From Euzebyales bacterium (lineage in GTDB: Bacteria; Actinomycetota; Nitriliruptoria; Euzebyales; JAHELV01), in contig DASUUK010000035.1 in the NCBI GenBank assembly GCA_036374135.1, forward strand, positions 61,972 through 125,971: 64,000 bases of DNA, written 5' to 3'. Position numbers and translations under genes: made by a program. Below the pieces are notes generated by a model. That model saw only the letters and a list, made by a program, of their open reading frames with translations, ran no database searches and was not told the DNA's origin. Positions 42,275-50,408 of the stretch are shown piece after piece. How positions within the stretch are numbered: position 1 is the first letter of the stretch; every line of letters starts with the position of its first letter.

Positions 42275-43138
42275 TCACTCCAGCGGGTTGCGTCCGGGCG
42301 CGGAGTCCGTCAGATCGCTGATCTCGTTCCACGACAGCGCGATCTCTTCGACCGACGGCACGTGGTCGAACTGCACGCCCTTCGCCTGCATGTACGCGAT
42401 GCGGGCGTAGTGGCCGCCGCTCGCCAGGATGACGATCCCGGTGTCCGTGCACTCCTCCGACGCCAGGTGCACGACGACCGGCGAGACGTAGGCGGGGTCC
42501 AGACCCGCGCGGGCCTCGTCGGGGATCACGTCCTCGGTCATGCGCGTGTCCGCCAGCGGCGCGACCGCGTTGGCGGCGATGTTGTAGCGGGCCCCCTCGA
42601 CCGCCAGGGTATTGATCAGGCCGACCATCCCCATCTTGGCCGCCCCGTAGTTGGCCTGGCCGAAGTTGCCGAAGAGTCCCGACGTCGACGTCGTGACGAC
42701 CACGCGGCCGAACTGCTGCTCGCGCATCAGGGGCCAGGCGGCGCGTGTGACGTTGAACGCGCCGTACAGGTGGACCCGCAGCACCGCGTCCCACTGGTCG
42801 GCCGACATCTTGTGGAACGACTTGTCGCGCAGGATGCCTGCGTTGTTGATCACCGCGTCGACCTGTCCGAATGCCTCGACCGCGGTCTTGACGATGCGTT
42901 CACCACCGTCGCTCGTCGAGACATCGTCGTAGTTGGCGATCGCCTCGCCGCCGGCCTGCGTGATCTCCGTGACCACGTCGTCGGCCATGTCCGACCCGAA
43001 CCCGGAGCCGTCGCGGTTGCCTCCCAGGTCGTTGACCACCACCCGGGCGCCTTCGCGTGCGAACAGCAGCGCGTGCTGCCGGCCGAGTCCCCCGCCGGCA
43101 CCGGTGATGACGACGACCCTGCCCTTGACTCCGGCCAT
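42275..43138 (-). CDS. Short-chain dehydrogenase, 3-hydroxyacyl-CoA dehydrogenase-like
   Basis: Classical SDR with cofactor motif VVITGAGGGLGRQHALLFA, NNAGILRDKSFHKM, catalytic Ser in TTSTSGLFGNFGQANYGAAKMGM together with the YxxxK pair, and NAVAPLADTRMTEDV. The sequence around NDLGGNRDGSG and the 287-residue length resemble the (3R)-hydroxyacyl-CoA dehydrogenase domain of peroxisomal-type multifunctional enzyme 2, so fatty-acid or steroid beta-oxidation is likely. Exact substrate unknown. Confidence 0.85.
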   Translation of the reverse strand: MAGVKGRVVVITGAGGGLGRQHALLFAREGARVVVNDLGGNRDGSGFGSDMADDVVTEITQAGGEAIANYDDVSTSDGGERIVKTAVEAFGQVDAVINNAGILRDKSFHKMSADQWDAVLRVHLYGAFNVTRAAWPLMREQQFGRVVVTTSTSGLFGNFGQANYGAAKMGMVGLINTLAVEGARYNIAANAVAPLADTRMTEDVIPDEARAGLDPAYVSPVVVHLASEECTDTGIVILASGGHYARIAYMQAKGVQFDHVPSVEEIALSWNEISDLTDSAPGRNPLE

Positions 43139-43418
43139 AAGTGCCCCGATCGAGGTCGCGGGTTACTTGTCGAGCAGTTGCTAAGCAAACGAAGCAAGTT
43201 TAGCGGAGGTTACGGGCGCGTGTCGATTGCGGACCTATGACGCCGCCGTGGACGTCGTCGCCGACCGTGCCAGGGCGGGCGCGGCACCCCCGCGACGCGG
43301 TCGCGACACATCGGTGATCTCGCCCCGGTGGGTGCCGCAACGGTCATGTCGGGCGTCCGATGCGCGGTCGTAGACTCGCCGCGTCACTGCTCGACGGACG
43401 ACAGCTCTCGGGGGTCGC
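43139..43418. promoter_or_regulatory. Divergent control region with TTGCT-A-AGCAA palindrome
   Basis: This 280-bp gap has no gene. Near the SDR start lies an AT-richer patch with the inverted repeat TTGCTAAGCAA at 43178-43188 followed by a further GCAAG copy, a plausible operator for a TetR- or FadR-like regulator of the SDR. On the plus strand TAGACT at 43371-43376 may be the -10 of the following gene. Confidence 0.4.
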
Positions 43419-43928
43419 ATGCGCGATGATCAACTCCACGCGTTCGTCGACGACGAGCTGGCACGGCGCACCGTGGACGCCCGCCGTCGACGCCGCTGGC
43501 TGGGGCGGCAGCTCGACGAGGACCGCACGTTCGAGGACGTGTGCCGGGACGCCACCACGTCACAGGACCCGGTCGACGTGCACGTCGCGGGGGGACGGGT
43601 CTACCGGGGCGTCGCGCGCGCTGCCGGCCACCGCGTCCTCGCCGTCGTGAACGCGTCGGGCGTGGCCTACATCGCCGTCGACGCCGTCATCGGCGTGCGG
43701 ATCGCTGCCGGATCGACGCTCGACGCGGAGCCGGTGAGCACGTTGCGGGCCGCCACCGTCGCCGACGTCGTCGGGGCGTTCGCCGAACGTGGCGCGGACG
43801 TGGTGCTGGCGGGCGGCACGCTCGTCCACCGTGGACGCATCGCAGGGGTTGGCCGTGACCTCGTGTCCTTCGTCGACGGGACGCACATGCGGCTGTCTGC
43901 CGTCGCCGAGGCGGTCAGCCGCCGATGA
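43419..43928 (+). CDS. Hypothetical protein
   Basis: 169 residues, no recognised family. The N-terminal 45 residues are highly charged (RRTVDARRRRRWLGRQLDED); the rest is a repeated short-strand pattern (VDVHVAGGRVYRGVARAAGHRVLAVV, ADVVLAGGTLVHRGRIAGVGRDLVSFV) that looks like two copies of a small beta barrel of LSm or PRC type. No membrane span. It converges on the BldC-like gene with a two-base gap and is next to the ssd cluster. Confidence 0.55.
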   Translation: MRDDQLHAFVDDELARRTVDARRRRRWLGRQLDEDRTFEDVCRDATTSQDPVDVHVAGGRVYRGVARAAGHRVLAVVNASGVAYIAVDAVIGVRIAAGSTLDAEPVSTLRAATVADVVGAFAERGADVVLAGGTLVHRGRIAGVGRDLVSFVDGTHMRLSAVAEAVSRR

Positions 43929-43930
43929 CG

Positions 43931-44164
43931 TCAGTCCGAGCTCGACCGCGCAGGATCGGGATAGAGGTGCTCGAGCGAACCCGGCACGATCCGGCTGCGC
44001 TCGATGAACGCTTTGACGTCCTGCTCCTGAAGCCGGATCACGCGGCCGAACTTGTAGGCGGCGATCTCGCCCTCGTCGATCAACCGGTAGAGCGTGCGCG
44101 GTGTGATCCCCAGATGCCGGGCCGCCGCCGCCGTGCTAAGCCAGGTGATTTCTTGTTGCGCCAT
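43931..44164 (-). CDS. BldC/excisionase-type MerR-like DNA-binding protein
   Basis: 77-residue protein with one winged helix: WLSTAAAARHLGITPRTLYRLIDEGEIAAYKFGRVIRLQEQDVKAFIE. This is the pattern of BldC and of excisionase-family binding domains. The start is the ATG at 44164; TATCAT eight bases before it suggests a near-leaderless mRNA. It is divergent from ssd, so it may regulate that cluster. In Streptomyces, BldC is a developmental regulator that binds DNA as head-to-tail oligomers; the same role here is inference. Confidence 0.8.
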   Translation of the reverse strand: MAQQEITWLSTAAAARHLGITPRTLYRLIDEGEIAAYKFGRVIRLQEQDVKAFIERSRIVPGSLEHLYPDPARSSSD

Positions 44165-44172
44165 CGCCCGCC

Positions 44173-44178
44173 ATGATA
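44173..44178 (-). promoter_or_regulatory. -10 element for the BldC-like gene
   Basis: TATCAT on the minus strand, eight bases before the ATG at 44164, in the 63-bp divergent gap with ssd. Confidence 0.4.
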
Positions 44179-44227
44179 CACCGGGGACCCGATCTTGCAT
44201 CGCCATGTACACAACGGTAGGCGCCTG

Positions 44228-45484
44228 ATGCGCGGCCCGGACACCCTGCTGGGACTCGTCAGCCGCACCGCCTCCTGGCCGCAGCGGCTGGAAGCGTGGT
44301 CGCTGGCCGGTGCCGTTCCGTTCACCGTGTCCTACTGTCAGTCCGTCGCCCACCTGCAGGCGCGCCTGGACACGGCGACGACTCCGCGGGGCGTGCTACT
44401 GGACGGCGACCTGTCGTTCGTCGACCGCGATCTGCTTGGCGCGATCGCGGCCGTGGACGGCGTCGCCATCGTCATCGACGGTGTCCGCCGGCGCAGGCAG
44501 TGGCGTGACCTCGGTGCCGCCGCCGCGTTGCCGAACGGCTTCGACCAGGCGCAACTGCTCACCGCGCTGCGTTCACTCCTGCAGGACGATCATCGAGCGT
44601 CGACACGCGCGTCGGCGTCGCCACTCGTCGCGGTCACCGGCGCGGGCGGCGCAGGCGCCAGCGTCACCGCGATCGCGGTGGCGCAGGGCCTGGCCGCCGC
44701 CCGACGTCGGGTGCTGCTCGCCGACTGCTGCCTGCACGCCGAGCAGGCGATGCTGCACAACGCCCGCGGCGGGCACGCGGGGCTGCTCGATGTCGTCGAT
44801 CTGCACGCCGAGCGCACGCCCGAACGCCATCAGGTGCGCCAGCTCGCGCTGGGCATCGTCGAACGCGGCTACTACCTGCTGCCCGGGCTCACGCGTGCAC
44901 GGCACTGGTCGCGTGTCGCGAGCGGCTCGTTGCAGGCGACGCTGCGCTCCCTGCGCGACGCGTTCGATGTCGTGGTCGCCGACATCGACCCCGATGTCGA
45001 GGGTGAGGCACAGGGCGGCTCGATCGAGGTCGAGGAGCGCAACGTGCTCGCGCGCACGATCGCGCTCGACGCGGACGCGATCGTCGTCGTGGGTCAGGCG
45101 ACGATGAAGGGTGTCCACGCGCTCGTCCGCGTGATGGCCGAGTTGCTGGAGATCGGTCTGCGGCCCGAGCGGCTGCTGCCGGTGCTCAACCAGGCCCCCG
45201 CTGTGACCGGCGTGCGTGCCGAGCTGGGACGGGCGGTCGGTCATCTGATGGAAGGGGTCGCGGGAGGCCGGACGGTACGCCCGGTGCTGTACGCGCCGAC
45301 CGTCGATCTGGAGGATCAGCTGCGGGAGCGCGAGGCGGTCGCCGACACGTGGGCGACGCTGCTCGCCGGCGCCGTGACATCGCTGGTCGAACGTCCGTCC
45401 GACGACGGACGGCCTACCCCGCCCGAACCGGTCCGCGCGGGGGCGCTCGGCCACTGGGCGGACGGCTCGGAGGATCTCGGGTGA
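44228..45484 (+). CDS. ssd: Septum-site-determining / CpaE-like ATPase homologue
   Basis: 418-residue MinD/ParA-superfamily protein of the actinobacterial Ssd (Rv3660c) and TadZ/CpaE group. A receiver-like N-terminal domain (residues 1-120) precedes the P-loop region VAVTGAGGAGASVTAIAVAQGLA; both lysines of a normal ParA Walker A are missing (residues 138-147), as in Ssd proteins. Later motifs: VVVADIDPDVE and VVVGQATMKGVHALVRVM. In other actinobacteria the gene precedes tadA, tadB and tadC; here no TadA ATPase follows. Start ATG at 44228. Confidence 0.78.
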   Translation: MRGPDTLLGLVSRTASWPQRLEAWSLAGAVPFTVSYCQSVAHLQARLDTATTPRGVLLDGDLSFVDRDLLGAIAAVDGVAIVIDGVRRRRQWRDLGAAAALPNGFDQAQLLTALRSLLQDDHRASTRASASPLVAVTGAGGAGASVTAIAVAQGLAAARRRVLLADCCLHAEQAMLHNARGGHAGLLDVVDLHAERTPERHQVRQLALGIVERGYYLLPGLTRARHWSRVASGSLQATLRSLRDAFDVVVADIDPDVEGEAQGGSIEVEERNVLARTIALDADAIVVVGQATMKGVHALVRVMAELLEIGLRPERLLPVLNQAPAVTGVRAELGRAVGHLMEGVAGGRTVRPVLYAPTVDLEDQLREREAVADTWATLLAGAVTSLVERPSDDGRPTPPEPVRAGALGHWADGSEDLG

Positions 45485-46110
45485 CCGTAGCCGTCGCCCT
45501 CCTACTGGTCGTCCTCGGCACCGTGCACGCGCGCCGCCGCCGGGGGGCGCTCGACACCGGGGGCGGCGCAGAGGCGTGGCCGTGTGTGGTCGCCCGCGCG
45601 GCGTCGGGCGCACGCCCGGCCGACCGGCACATCGCGGCCCGCGCGCTCGATGCCCTCGCGCAGGGGCCACCGGGCGCACGCGCGGCGGTCCGTCATGCGC
45701 GCCGGACCCACGGGCCGCGGGCGTCCGCCGCGCGTCGGCTCGCCGTGGCGTGCGACCGGCTGGGCAGCGCGCGGAGTGACCGGCTGCACGCCGTCACCGT
45801 CGTGGCCGGGACGGCGGCACCGTTCGTGCTCACCGCGTTGTGGCGCAGCGAGGTCGACGACATCGCCCACCACGACGACCGGGCCGCCCTCGCCCGCACC
45901 GCCCACGCGGGTCGATGGCTGCTGCTGGCGCCGCTGGCACCGATCGCGGTCGGCGCGGTCGGAGGCGTTGCCGCCGTCCTGCTCGCCGGGGTCGCCGTGC
46001 TCGCGTGGTTCGCCGCCGGGGTGTGGATCGACGCCGCCGGACCCCGCCGGCTCGCCCGCTGCGCGCCGACGGCCCACCTCGCCTCCCCGGCGGCGTCGAC
46101 GCGCGCCTGA
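45481..46110 (+). CDS. Putative TadB-like membrane protein (short)
   Basis: 209 residues with an N-terminal hydrophobic helix (VAVALLLVVLGTVHA), an Arg/Ala-rich cytoplasmic middle with helices, and further spans (VAGTAAPFVLTALW, LLLAPLAPIAVGAVGGVAAVLLAGVAVLAWF). By position after ssd it should be TadB of a tad-type secretion system, but it is shorter than TadB (usually 260-320) and no clear F-domain glycine motif is visible. GTGA overlap with ssd indicates coupling. Assignment is tentative. Confidence 0.5.
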   Translation: MTVAVALLLVVLGTVHARRRRGALDTGGGAEAWPCVVARAASGARPADRHIAARALDALAQGPPGARAAVRHARRTHGPRASAARRLAVACDRLGSARSDRLHAVTVVAGTAAPFVLTALWRSEVDDIAHHDDRAALARTAHAGRWLLLAPLAPIAVGAVGGVAAVLLAGVAVLAWFAAGVWIDAAGPRRLARCAPTAHLASPAASTRA

Positions 46111-46113
46111 CGC

Positions 46114-46671
46114 ATGCGGGTCCGTCGCGTTGATCTCGTCGAGCGCCTCGCGCCGCACGTACCGTCAGTCGACGGGGCGTCGACCATCGATCCGGGGTCT
46201 GCGGTGCGGTACGCGCCACGGCCGCCCGGCCAACGCGTCCGCCGCGTCGAGGAGCTCGCGGAGGCGTTCGACCGGTGGGCGCTGCTCGTCGCCGCCGGGG
46301 CGTCGCCCGACGCCGCCATCACCCGGGTCGTGGGAGCGGCGGACGTGGTCGGTGCCGCCGCCCACCGTGGGCCCTGCGTGGTGGACGAGCTGCGTCAGGT
46401 CAGGGACGCCCTCGCGTCCGGCGTGTCGGTCGCGGACGCCGTCGACGGCTGGGCCGCCGCGACACGGTGCCCGTGGGTGACACTGCTGGCGGCGGAGTTG
46501 CGCGACGCCACCTCCGTCGACACCGTCGTGGTCGCGCTCGACCGGTGCGCGACGGCGACCCGTCGGGCCGCCCAGCGGGCGGGTTTGCGGCGGCTGCGAC
46601 GTCGGTCGTGGGTGGTGTGGCTGGCCGGCGTGGGCACCTGCGCCGCCACCGTGGCCGCTCCGGGCTTCTGA
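46114..46671 (+). CDS. Type II secretion F-domain protein, TadC-like
   Basis: 185 residues. The stretch DELRQVRDALASGVSVADAVDGWAAATRCPWVTLLAAELRDATSVDTVVVALDRCATATRRAAQRAG fits the cytoplasmic T2SF domain of TadB/TadC/GspF proteins (helical, with a conserved GxxxxxAL-like start). A single C-terminal hydrophobic stretch (WVVWLAGVGTCAATVAAPGF) closes it. Shorter than full TadC. Encoded three bases after the TadB-like gene. It could be a reduced but functional platform protein or a relic. Confidence 0.55.
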   Translation: MRVRRVDLVERLAPHVPSVDGASTIDPGSAVRYAPRPPGQRVRRVEELAEAFDRWALLVAAGASPDAAITRVVGAADVVGAAAHRGPCVVDELRQVRDALASGVSVADAVDGWAAATRCPWVTLLAAELRDATSVDTVVVALDRCATATRRAAQRAGLRRLRRRSWVVWLAGVGTCAATVAAPGF

Positions 46672-46736
46672 ACGCCCGGATCCGACATACGATCGCAGTA
46701 CGGCGCCGAACCGGCGATCCCGGTCGGCGGATGACT

Positions 46737-46759
46737 CGCCGGACGCGATCCGTCCGGCG
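46737..46759 (+). terminator. Nine-bp perfect hairpin before the dehydrogenase gene
   Basis: CGCCGGACG and CGTCCGGCG pair fully around a five-base loop. It lies 65 bp after the TadC-like stop and directly before the ribosome site of the next gene, so it may be a terminator of the ssd cluster or a leader hairpin of the dehydrogenase. Confidence 0.45.
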
Positions 46760-46778
46760 GTGAGCAGGAGGAAGCACC

Positions 46779-47852
46779 ATGAACGGTCCGTTCGCTCGGT
46801 TCGACGGTCACGAGCAGGTGGTGTTGGGCAGCGACCCCGACACCGGACTGCGCGCGATCATCGCGATCCACTCGACGCGCCTGGGCCCCAGCCTCGGCGG
46901 CACCCGTTTCTATCCGTATCCCGATGAGTCGGCGGCGCTGACCGACGCGTTGCGCCTGTCGAAGGCGATGGCGTACAAGGCGGCGGTCGCGGGCCTGGAT
47001 CTGGGTGGTGGGAAGGCGGTGATCATCGGCGACCCGGCACGTGACAAGTCGGAAGGGCTGCTGCGCGCCTACGGCCGACTGGTCGAGTCACTGAACGGCC
47101 GCTACATCACGGCGTGTGACGTCGGTACGTACCCGAAGGACATGGCGATCGTTGCCCGTGAGACACGATGGGTGACGGGCGCCGAACCCGTCGAGGGCGG
47201 CTCGGGCGACTCGGGCGTCATGACCGCGCACGGCACGTTCGAGGGCGTGCGCGCCTGCCTCGCCGAACGCTGGGGCTCCGACGCGCTGACTGGACGCCAC
47301 GTGGCGATCCAGGGGGTCGGCAAGGTCGGACGACGGCTGGCCGGCGCGATCCACGAGGCGGGCGGCAAGGTCACGGTCGCCGACACCAATGCCGATGCCA
47401 CCGCGTGGTGCGCCGAGCACCTCGGCGCCGACGTGGTCGACGTCGACAAGATCCACATGGTGGACGCCGACGTGTTCAGCCCGAACGCGTTGGGTGCGGT
47501 GATCAACGACCACACCATCCCGGAACTGCAAAGCGACGTGATCGCCGGCGCCGCGAACAACCAGTTGGAGGACGAGCGCCACGCCGCCGCGCTGCGCGAC
47601 GCGGGGATCCTGTACGCACCCGACTACGTGATCAACGCGGGCGGGGTGATCCAGGTCGCCGACGAGATGCACGCGGACGGGTACTCGGAGTCGCGCGCCC
47701 GCGTACGGGTCGAGCAGATCGGTCCGAGGCTGCGTGAGATCTTCGCACTGGCGCACGACGAGGGCATCACGACCCTCGCGGCGGCCGATCGCTTCGCCGA
47801 GCGGCGCATGGCGACGGTCGGGCGCCTGCGCGGCTTCTGGCTCCGCTCCTGA
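46779..47852 (+). CDS. Valine/leucine-type amino-acid dehydrogenase
   Basis: NAD-dependent Glu/Leu/Phe/Val dehydrogenase family, 357 residues, oxidatively deaminating branched-chain amino acids. Substrate and catalytic lysines Lys67 and Lys79 lie in KAMAYKAAVAGLDLGGGKAVI; ACDVGTYPKDM and the NAD motif IQGVGKVGRRLAG follow, then GAANNQLEDERHA. Length and motifs fit leucine or valine dehydrogenase better than hexameric glutamate dehydrogenase. An ideal AGGAGG lies seven to eight bases before the ATG. Which branched-chain substrate is preferred cannot be told. Confidence 0.9.
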   Translation: MNGPFARFDGHEQVVLGSDPDTGLRAIIAIHSTRLGPSLGGTRFYPYPDESAALTDALRLSKAMAYKAAVAGLDLGGGKAVIIGDPARDKSEGLLRAYGRLVESLNGRYITACDVGTYPKDMAIVARETRWVTGAEPVEGGSGDSGVMTAHGTFEGVRACLAERWGSDALTGRHVAIQGVGKVGRRLAGAIHEAGGKVTVADTNADATAWCAEHLGADVVDVDKIHMVDADVFSPNALGAVINDHTIPELQSDVIAGAANNQLEDERHAAALRDAGILYAPDYVINAGGVIQVADEMHADGYSESRARVRVEQIGPRLREIFALAHDEGITTLAAADRFAERRMATVGRLRGFWLRS

Positions 47853-47872
47853 CGCGGCGCGCGGACGACATG

Positions 47873-47894
47873 GGCCCGCCGGCTGGCGGGTCCA
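47873..47894. terminator. Strong bidirectional hairpin between convergent genes
   Basis: GGGCCCGCC and GGCGGGTCC form a nine-bp stem (one G-U pair) with a GGCT loop, centred in the 60-bp gap between the convergent dehydrogenase and adenosine deaminase genes. Confidence 0.6.
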
Positions 47895-47912
47895 CCGTCC
47901 GCTAAACCGCTG

Positions 47913-49025
47913 TCATTCGAAGTCTTCCGACCAGCCGAACTCGCTGGTGCGCGGCGGCACGGCCGCTGCCGGCGTGGCCTCCGTCGTCGCGGAGCGTTGC
48001 ACCTGTCCCCAGGCCGAGCGGTACCGGTCGACCTCCGATCGCAGCCGGGACCTGTCGTGGGCGGGCATGAACGACGCGTCGACCGCCGCGGTGGCCAGAT
48101 CAGCCACGCCGGTGGCGTCGAGGTCCAGCAGCCGCGCCGCCGCCGCGTACTCGTCGTTGAGCGTCGTCCCGAACATCGGCGGGTCGTCGGAGTTGATCGA
48201 GACGGTCACACCCGCCGCCACCAGGTCCGGCAGCGGATGATCGTCGAGGGACGACACCGCGCCCGTGCGCACGTTCGATGTGGGGCAGACCTCGAGCGGG
48301 ATCCCGCGCTCGACCAGATGCGTGACCAGGTCGGGGTCGTGCACGGCATTGATGCCGTGACCGATCCGCTCGGCGCCGAGGTGGTGCAGCGCGTCCCAGA
48401 CGGTCTCCGGTCCAGTCGTCTCACCGGCGTGCGGCACCGACCGCAGGCCCGCGGCACGCGCCCGCGAGAAGTGCTCGGCGAACTGCGGCCGCGGTACACC
48501 TTGCTCCGGTCCGCCGAGCCCGAAGCTGACGAGGCCGTCGGGGCGTTGGTCCAGGGCGATCGCCAGGGTCTCGTCCGCCGCCGGCAGCCCGAACTCCCCC
48601 GCGATGTCGAAGCACCAGCGCAGGACGATCCCCCATTCGCGCTCGGCAGCGACGCGGGCGTCCTCGATCGCCTCGCACAGCGCCGCCGGCGCGATGCCGT
48701 TCCTGGTGTGCGTGTACGGGGTGACGGTGACCTCGGCGTACCGGACCTGCTGGTGCACGAGGTCCCGTGCCACCTCGTAGATCAACAGGTGCAGATCCTC
48801 CGGCCCGGTGATCAGATCGACGACCGACAGGTACACCTCGATGAAGTGGTCGAAGTCACGGAACGCGAAATAGTCGGCCAGCGCGTCGGGGTCGGCCGGG
48901 ACCGGCGAGTCGCCGCCGCTGCGCGCGGCCAGTTCGGCCACGACACGGGGCGACGCCGACCCCACGTGGTGGACGTGCAACTCCGCCTTGGGCAGTCCTG
49001 CGATGAAGGAGGTCAGGTCGCGCAT
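47913..49025 (-). CDS. add: Adenosine deaminase family enzyme
   Basis: Zinc metallohydrolase, 370 residues, converting adenosine to inosine. Metal and substrate motifs: KAELHVHHVGS, VPHAGETTGPETVW, RIGHGINAVHD, CPTSNVRTGAV and the second metal ligand in SINSDDPPMFGTTL. The ATG at 49025 lacks a ribosome site but has a -10-like TATGCT six bases upstream, so the mRNA is probably leaderless. Some relatives act on other aminopurines or futalosine; adenosine is the default reading. It lies close to purM and purF in the same direction. Confidence 0.9.
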   Translation of the reverse strand: MRDLTSFIAGLPKAELHVHHVGSASPRVVAELAARSGGDSPVPADPDALADYFAFRDFDHFIEVYLSVVDLITGPEDLHLLIYEVARDLVHQQVRYAEVTVTPYTHTRNGIAPAALCEAIEDARVAAEREWGIVLRWCFDIAGEFGLPAADETLAIALDQRPDGLVSFGLGGPEQGVPRPQFAEHFSRARAAGLRSVPHAGETTGPETVWDALHHLGAERIGHGINAVHDPDLVTHLVERGIPLEVCPTSNVRTGAVSSLDDHPLPDLVAAGVTVSINSDDPPMFGTTLNDEYAAAARLLDLDATGVADLATAAVDASFMPAHDRSRLRSEVDRYRSAWGQVQRSATTEATPAAAVPPRTSEFGWSEDFE

Positions 49026-49031
49026 CGTGGC

Positions 49032-49037
49032 AGCATA
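49032..49037 (-). promoter_or_regulatory. -10 element for a leaderless add transcript
   Basis: TATGCT on the minus strand ends six bases before the add ATG at 49025. Confidence 0.45.
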
Positions 49038-49066
49038 ACGCCGGACCGGCGGGACGGTTCCGGTGG

Positions 49067-49270
49067 TCACCGGCACGCGCACCGGGAGATCCGGCTGTGC
49101 CTACTGTGACGGTCAGCCGATCGCGCGGGCGCCCCCGTACGCACCGTCGGCGATCTCATCGATCCTGCGGGCGCGTGTGTCCGCACGCCTTGTCCGTCAT
49201 GGTCGAGCCAGCGTCCCCATGCGGACGGCGATTCCGCCGGGACGCGCTCGGCGTCGTCCATCACCGACAT
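49067..49270 (-). CDS. Possible small hypothetical protein after purM
   Basis: 67 codons from an ATG preceded at seven bases by GGGAGG, an excellent ribosome site, 75 bp downstream of purM on the same strand. The product opens MSVMDDAERVPAESPSAWGRW and then becomes Arg/His/Ser-rich without recognisable motif. In other actinobacteria a small DUF3073 gene is found near purM, but this sequence does not resemble it. Real translation is plausible, function unknown. Confidence 0.4.
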   Translation of the reverse strand: MSVMDDAERVPAESPSAWGRWLDHDGQGVRTHAPAGSMRSPTVRTGAPARSADRHSRHSRISRCACR

Positions 49271-49345
49271 CCGCGGTCCTCCCACGGTGTGCGCGCACGC
49301 CCGGGTCGTATGCGGCGCTCGGGCAGCGCCGGTGCCGGTCAGGCA

Positions 49346-50353
49346 TCACAGGCCCGCGATCTCGATGCCCGGACGGTCCGTGACGACGCCGCACACCCAC
49401 GCGTCGACCCGCCGCTGGCGCAGCACTTCGACAGCCGCACCGCCATCGGCCACGACGGCGATCATGCCCGCCCCCATGTTGAACGTCCGCCACATCTCGT
49501 CCGGTGGCACCGGTCCGCGGTCGGCGAGCCAACCCGCGATTGGCGGGGCGGGGAACGTCGCGGCATCGACGGTTGCGCCCAGGCCGTCGGGAAGGATCCG
49601 TGGAAGGTTGCCAGGCACGCCGCCGCCCGTCACGTGGCACAGTCCGTGCACCTCGGTCGCGCGGATCAGCGCCAGGCAGTCCGGCGCGTAGATGCGCGTC
49701 GGCCGCAGCAGCGCGTCGCCCAGCGGCTCACCCAGACCGTGATCACTCGCCAGATCCAGGCCGTCGACGACCCGTCGGACCAGCGAGTACCCGTTGCTGT
49801 GCAGGCCGGACGATCCCATCGCGACGAGTGCGTCTCCGGGCGCCACCAGGTCGGGGCCCAGCACCTCGTCGCGTTCGACGATCCCCACGCCGAAGCCGGC
49901 GAGATCGACCTGGTCTCGGGCCATGACGCCGGGGTGCTCGGCCGTCTCGCCGCCGACGAGTGCACAGCCGGCGGCGACGCAGCCGTCGGCGATGCCGGCC
50001 ACAACCTGTTCGACCGCGGTCACGTCCAGTGCGCCGACCGCGAGGTAGTCGTTGAAGACCAGCGGCTCGGCTCCGCACACCACCAGGTCGTCGACGACCA
50101 TCGCGACGAGGTCCTGACCGACCGTGTCGTAGCGGCCCAACTGACGCGCGATCTCGAGCTTGGTCCCGACGCCGTCGCAACTGGTCACCAGCAGCGGTTC
50201 GCGCCAGCGACCGGCCGGCAGCGCGAACAGCCCGCTGAAGCCGCCGAACGCGCCCACGACCTCGGGGCGCCCGGTGCGGGCGACGTGCGGTGCGATGGCC
50301 TCGATGGCCGCGTCCGCTGCGTCGAGTGAGACACCGGCATCCGCGTACGTCAC
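49346..50353 (-). CDS. purM: Phosphoribosylformylglycinamidine cyclo-ligase
   Basis: AIR synthetase, fifth step of purine synthesis. Conserved segments: VTYADAGVSLDAADAAI at the start, VTSCDGVGTKLEIA, GQDLVAMVVDDLVVCGAEPLVFNDYLAVG, GGETAEHPGV, MGSSGLHSNGYSLVR, HVTGGGVPGNLPRILP and FNMGAGMIAVV. GTG start at 50353 gives 335 residues; the open frame further upstream overlaps purF. It follows purF after 50 bp that consist mostly of a 36-bp repeat also found at recF/dciA. Confidence 0.96.
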   Translation of the reverse strand: MTYADAGVSLDAADAAIEAIAPHVARTGRPEVVGAFGGFSGLFALPAGRWREPLLVTSCDGVGTKLEIARQLGRYDTVGQDLVAMVVDDLVVCGAEPLVFNDYLAVGALDVTAVEQVVAGIADGCVAAGCALVGGETAEHPGVMARDQVDLAGFGVGIVERDEVLGPDLVAPGDALVAMGSSGLHSNGYSLVRRVVDGLDLASDHGLGEPLGDALLRPTRIYAPDCLALIRATEVHGLCHVTGGGVPGNLPRILPDGLGATVDAATFPAPPIAGWLADRGPVPPDEMWRTFNMGAGMIAVVADGGAAVEVLRQRRVDAWVCGVVTDRPGIEIAGL

Positions 50354-50372
50354 CGGCTCACGTGGCCTGTCG

Positions 50373-50408
50373 TCCCCGCCCGCCGGCTCGCTGGCGCTCG
50401 CCCTCACC
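50373..50408 (-). repeat. Third copy of the 36-bp repeat, at the purF/purM junction
   Basis: 33 of 36 bases match the recF/dciA copies, in the same orientation to the neighbouring genes. The TGA at the same place in the unit is the purF stop codon (50406-50404). Confidence 0.8.
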
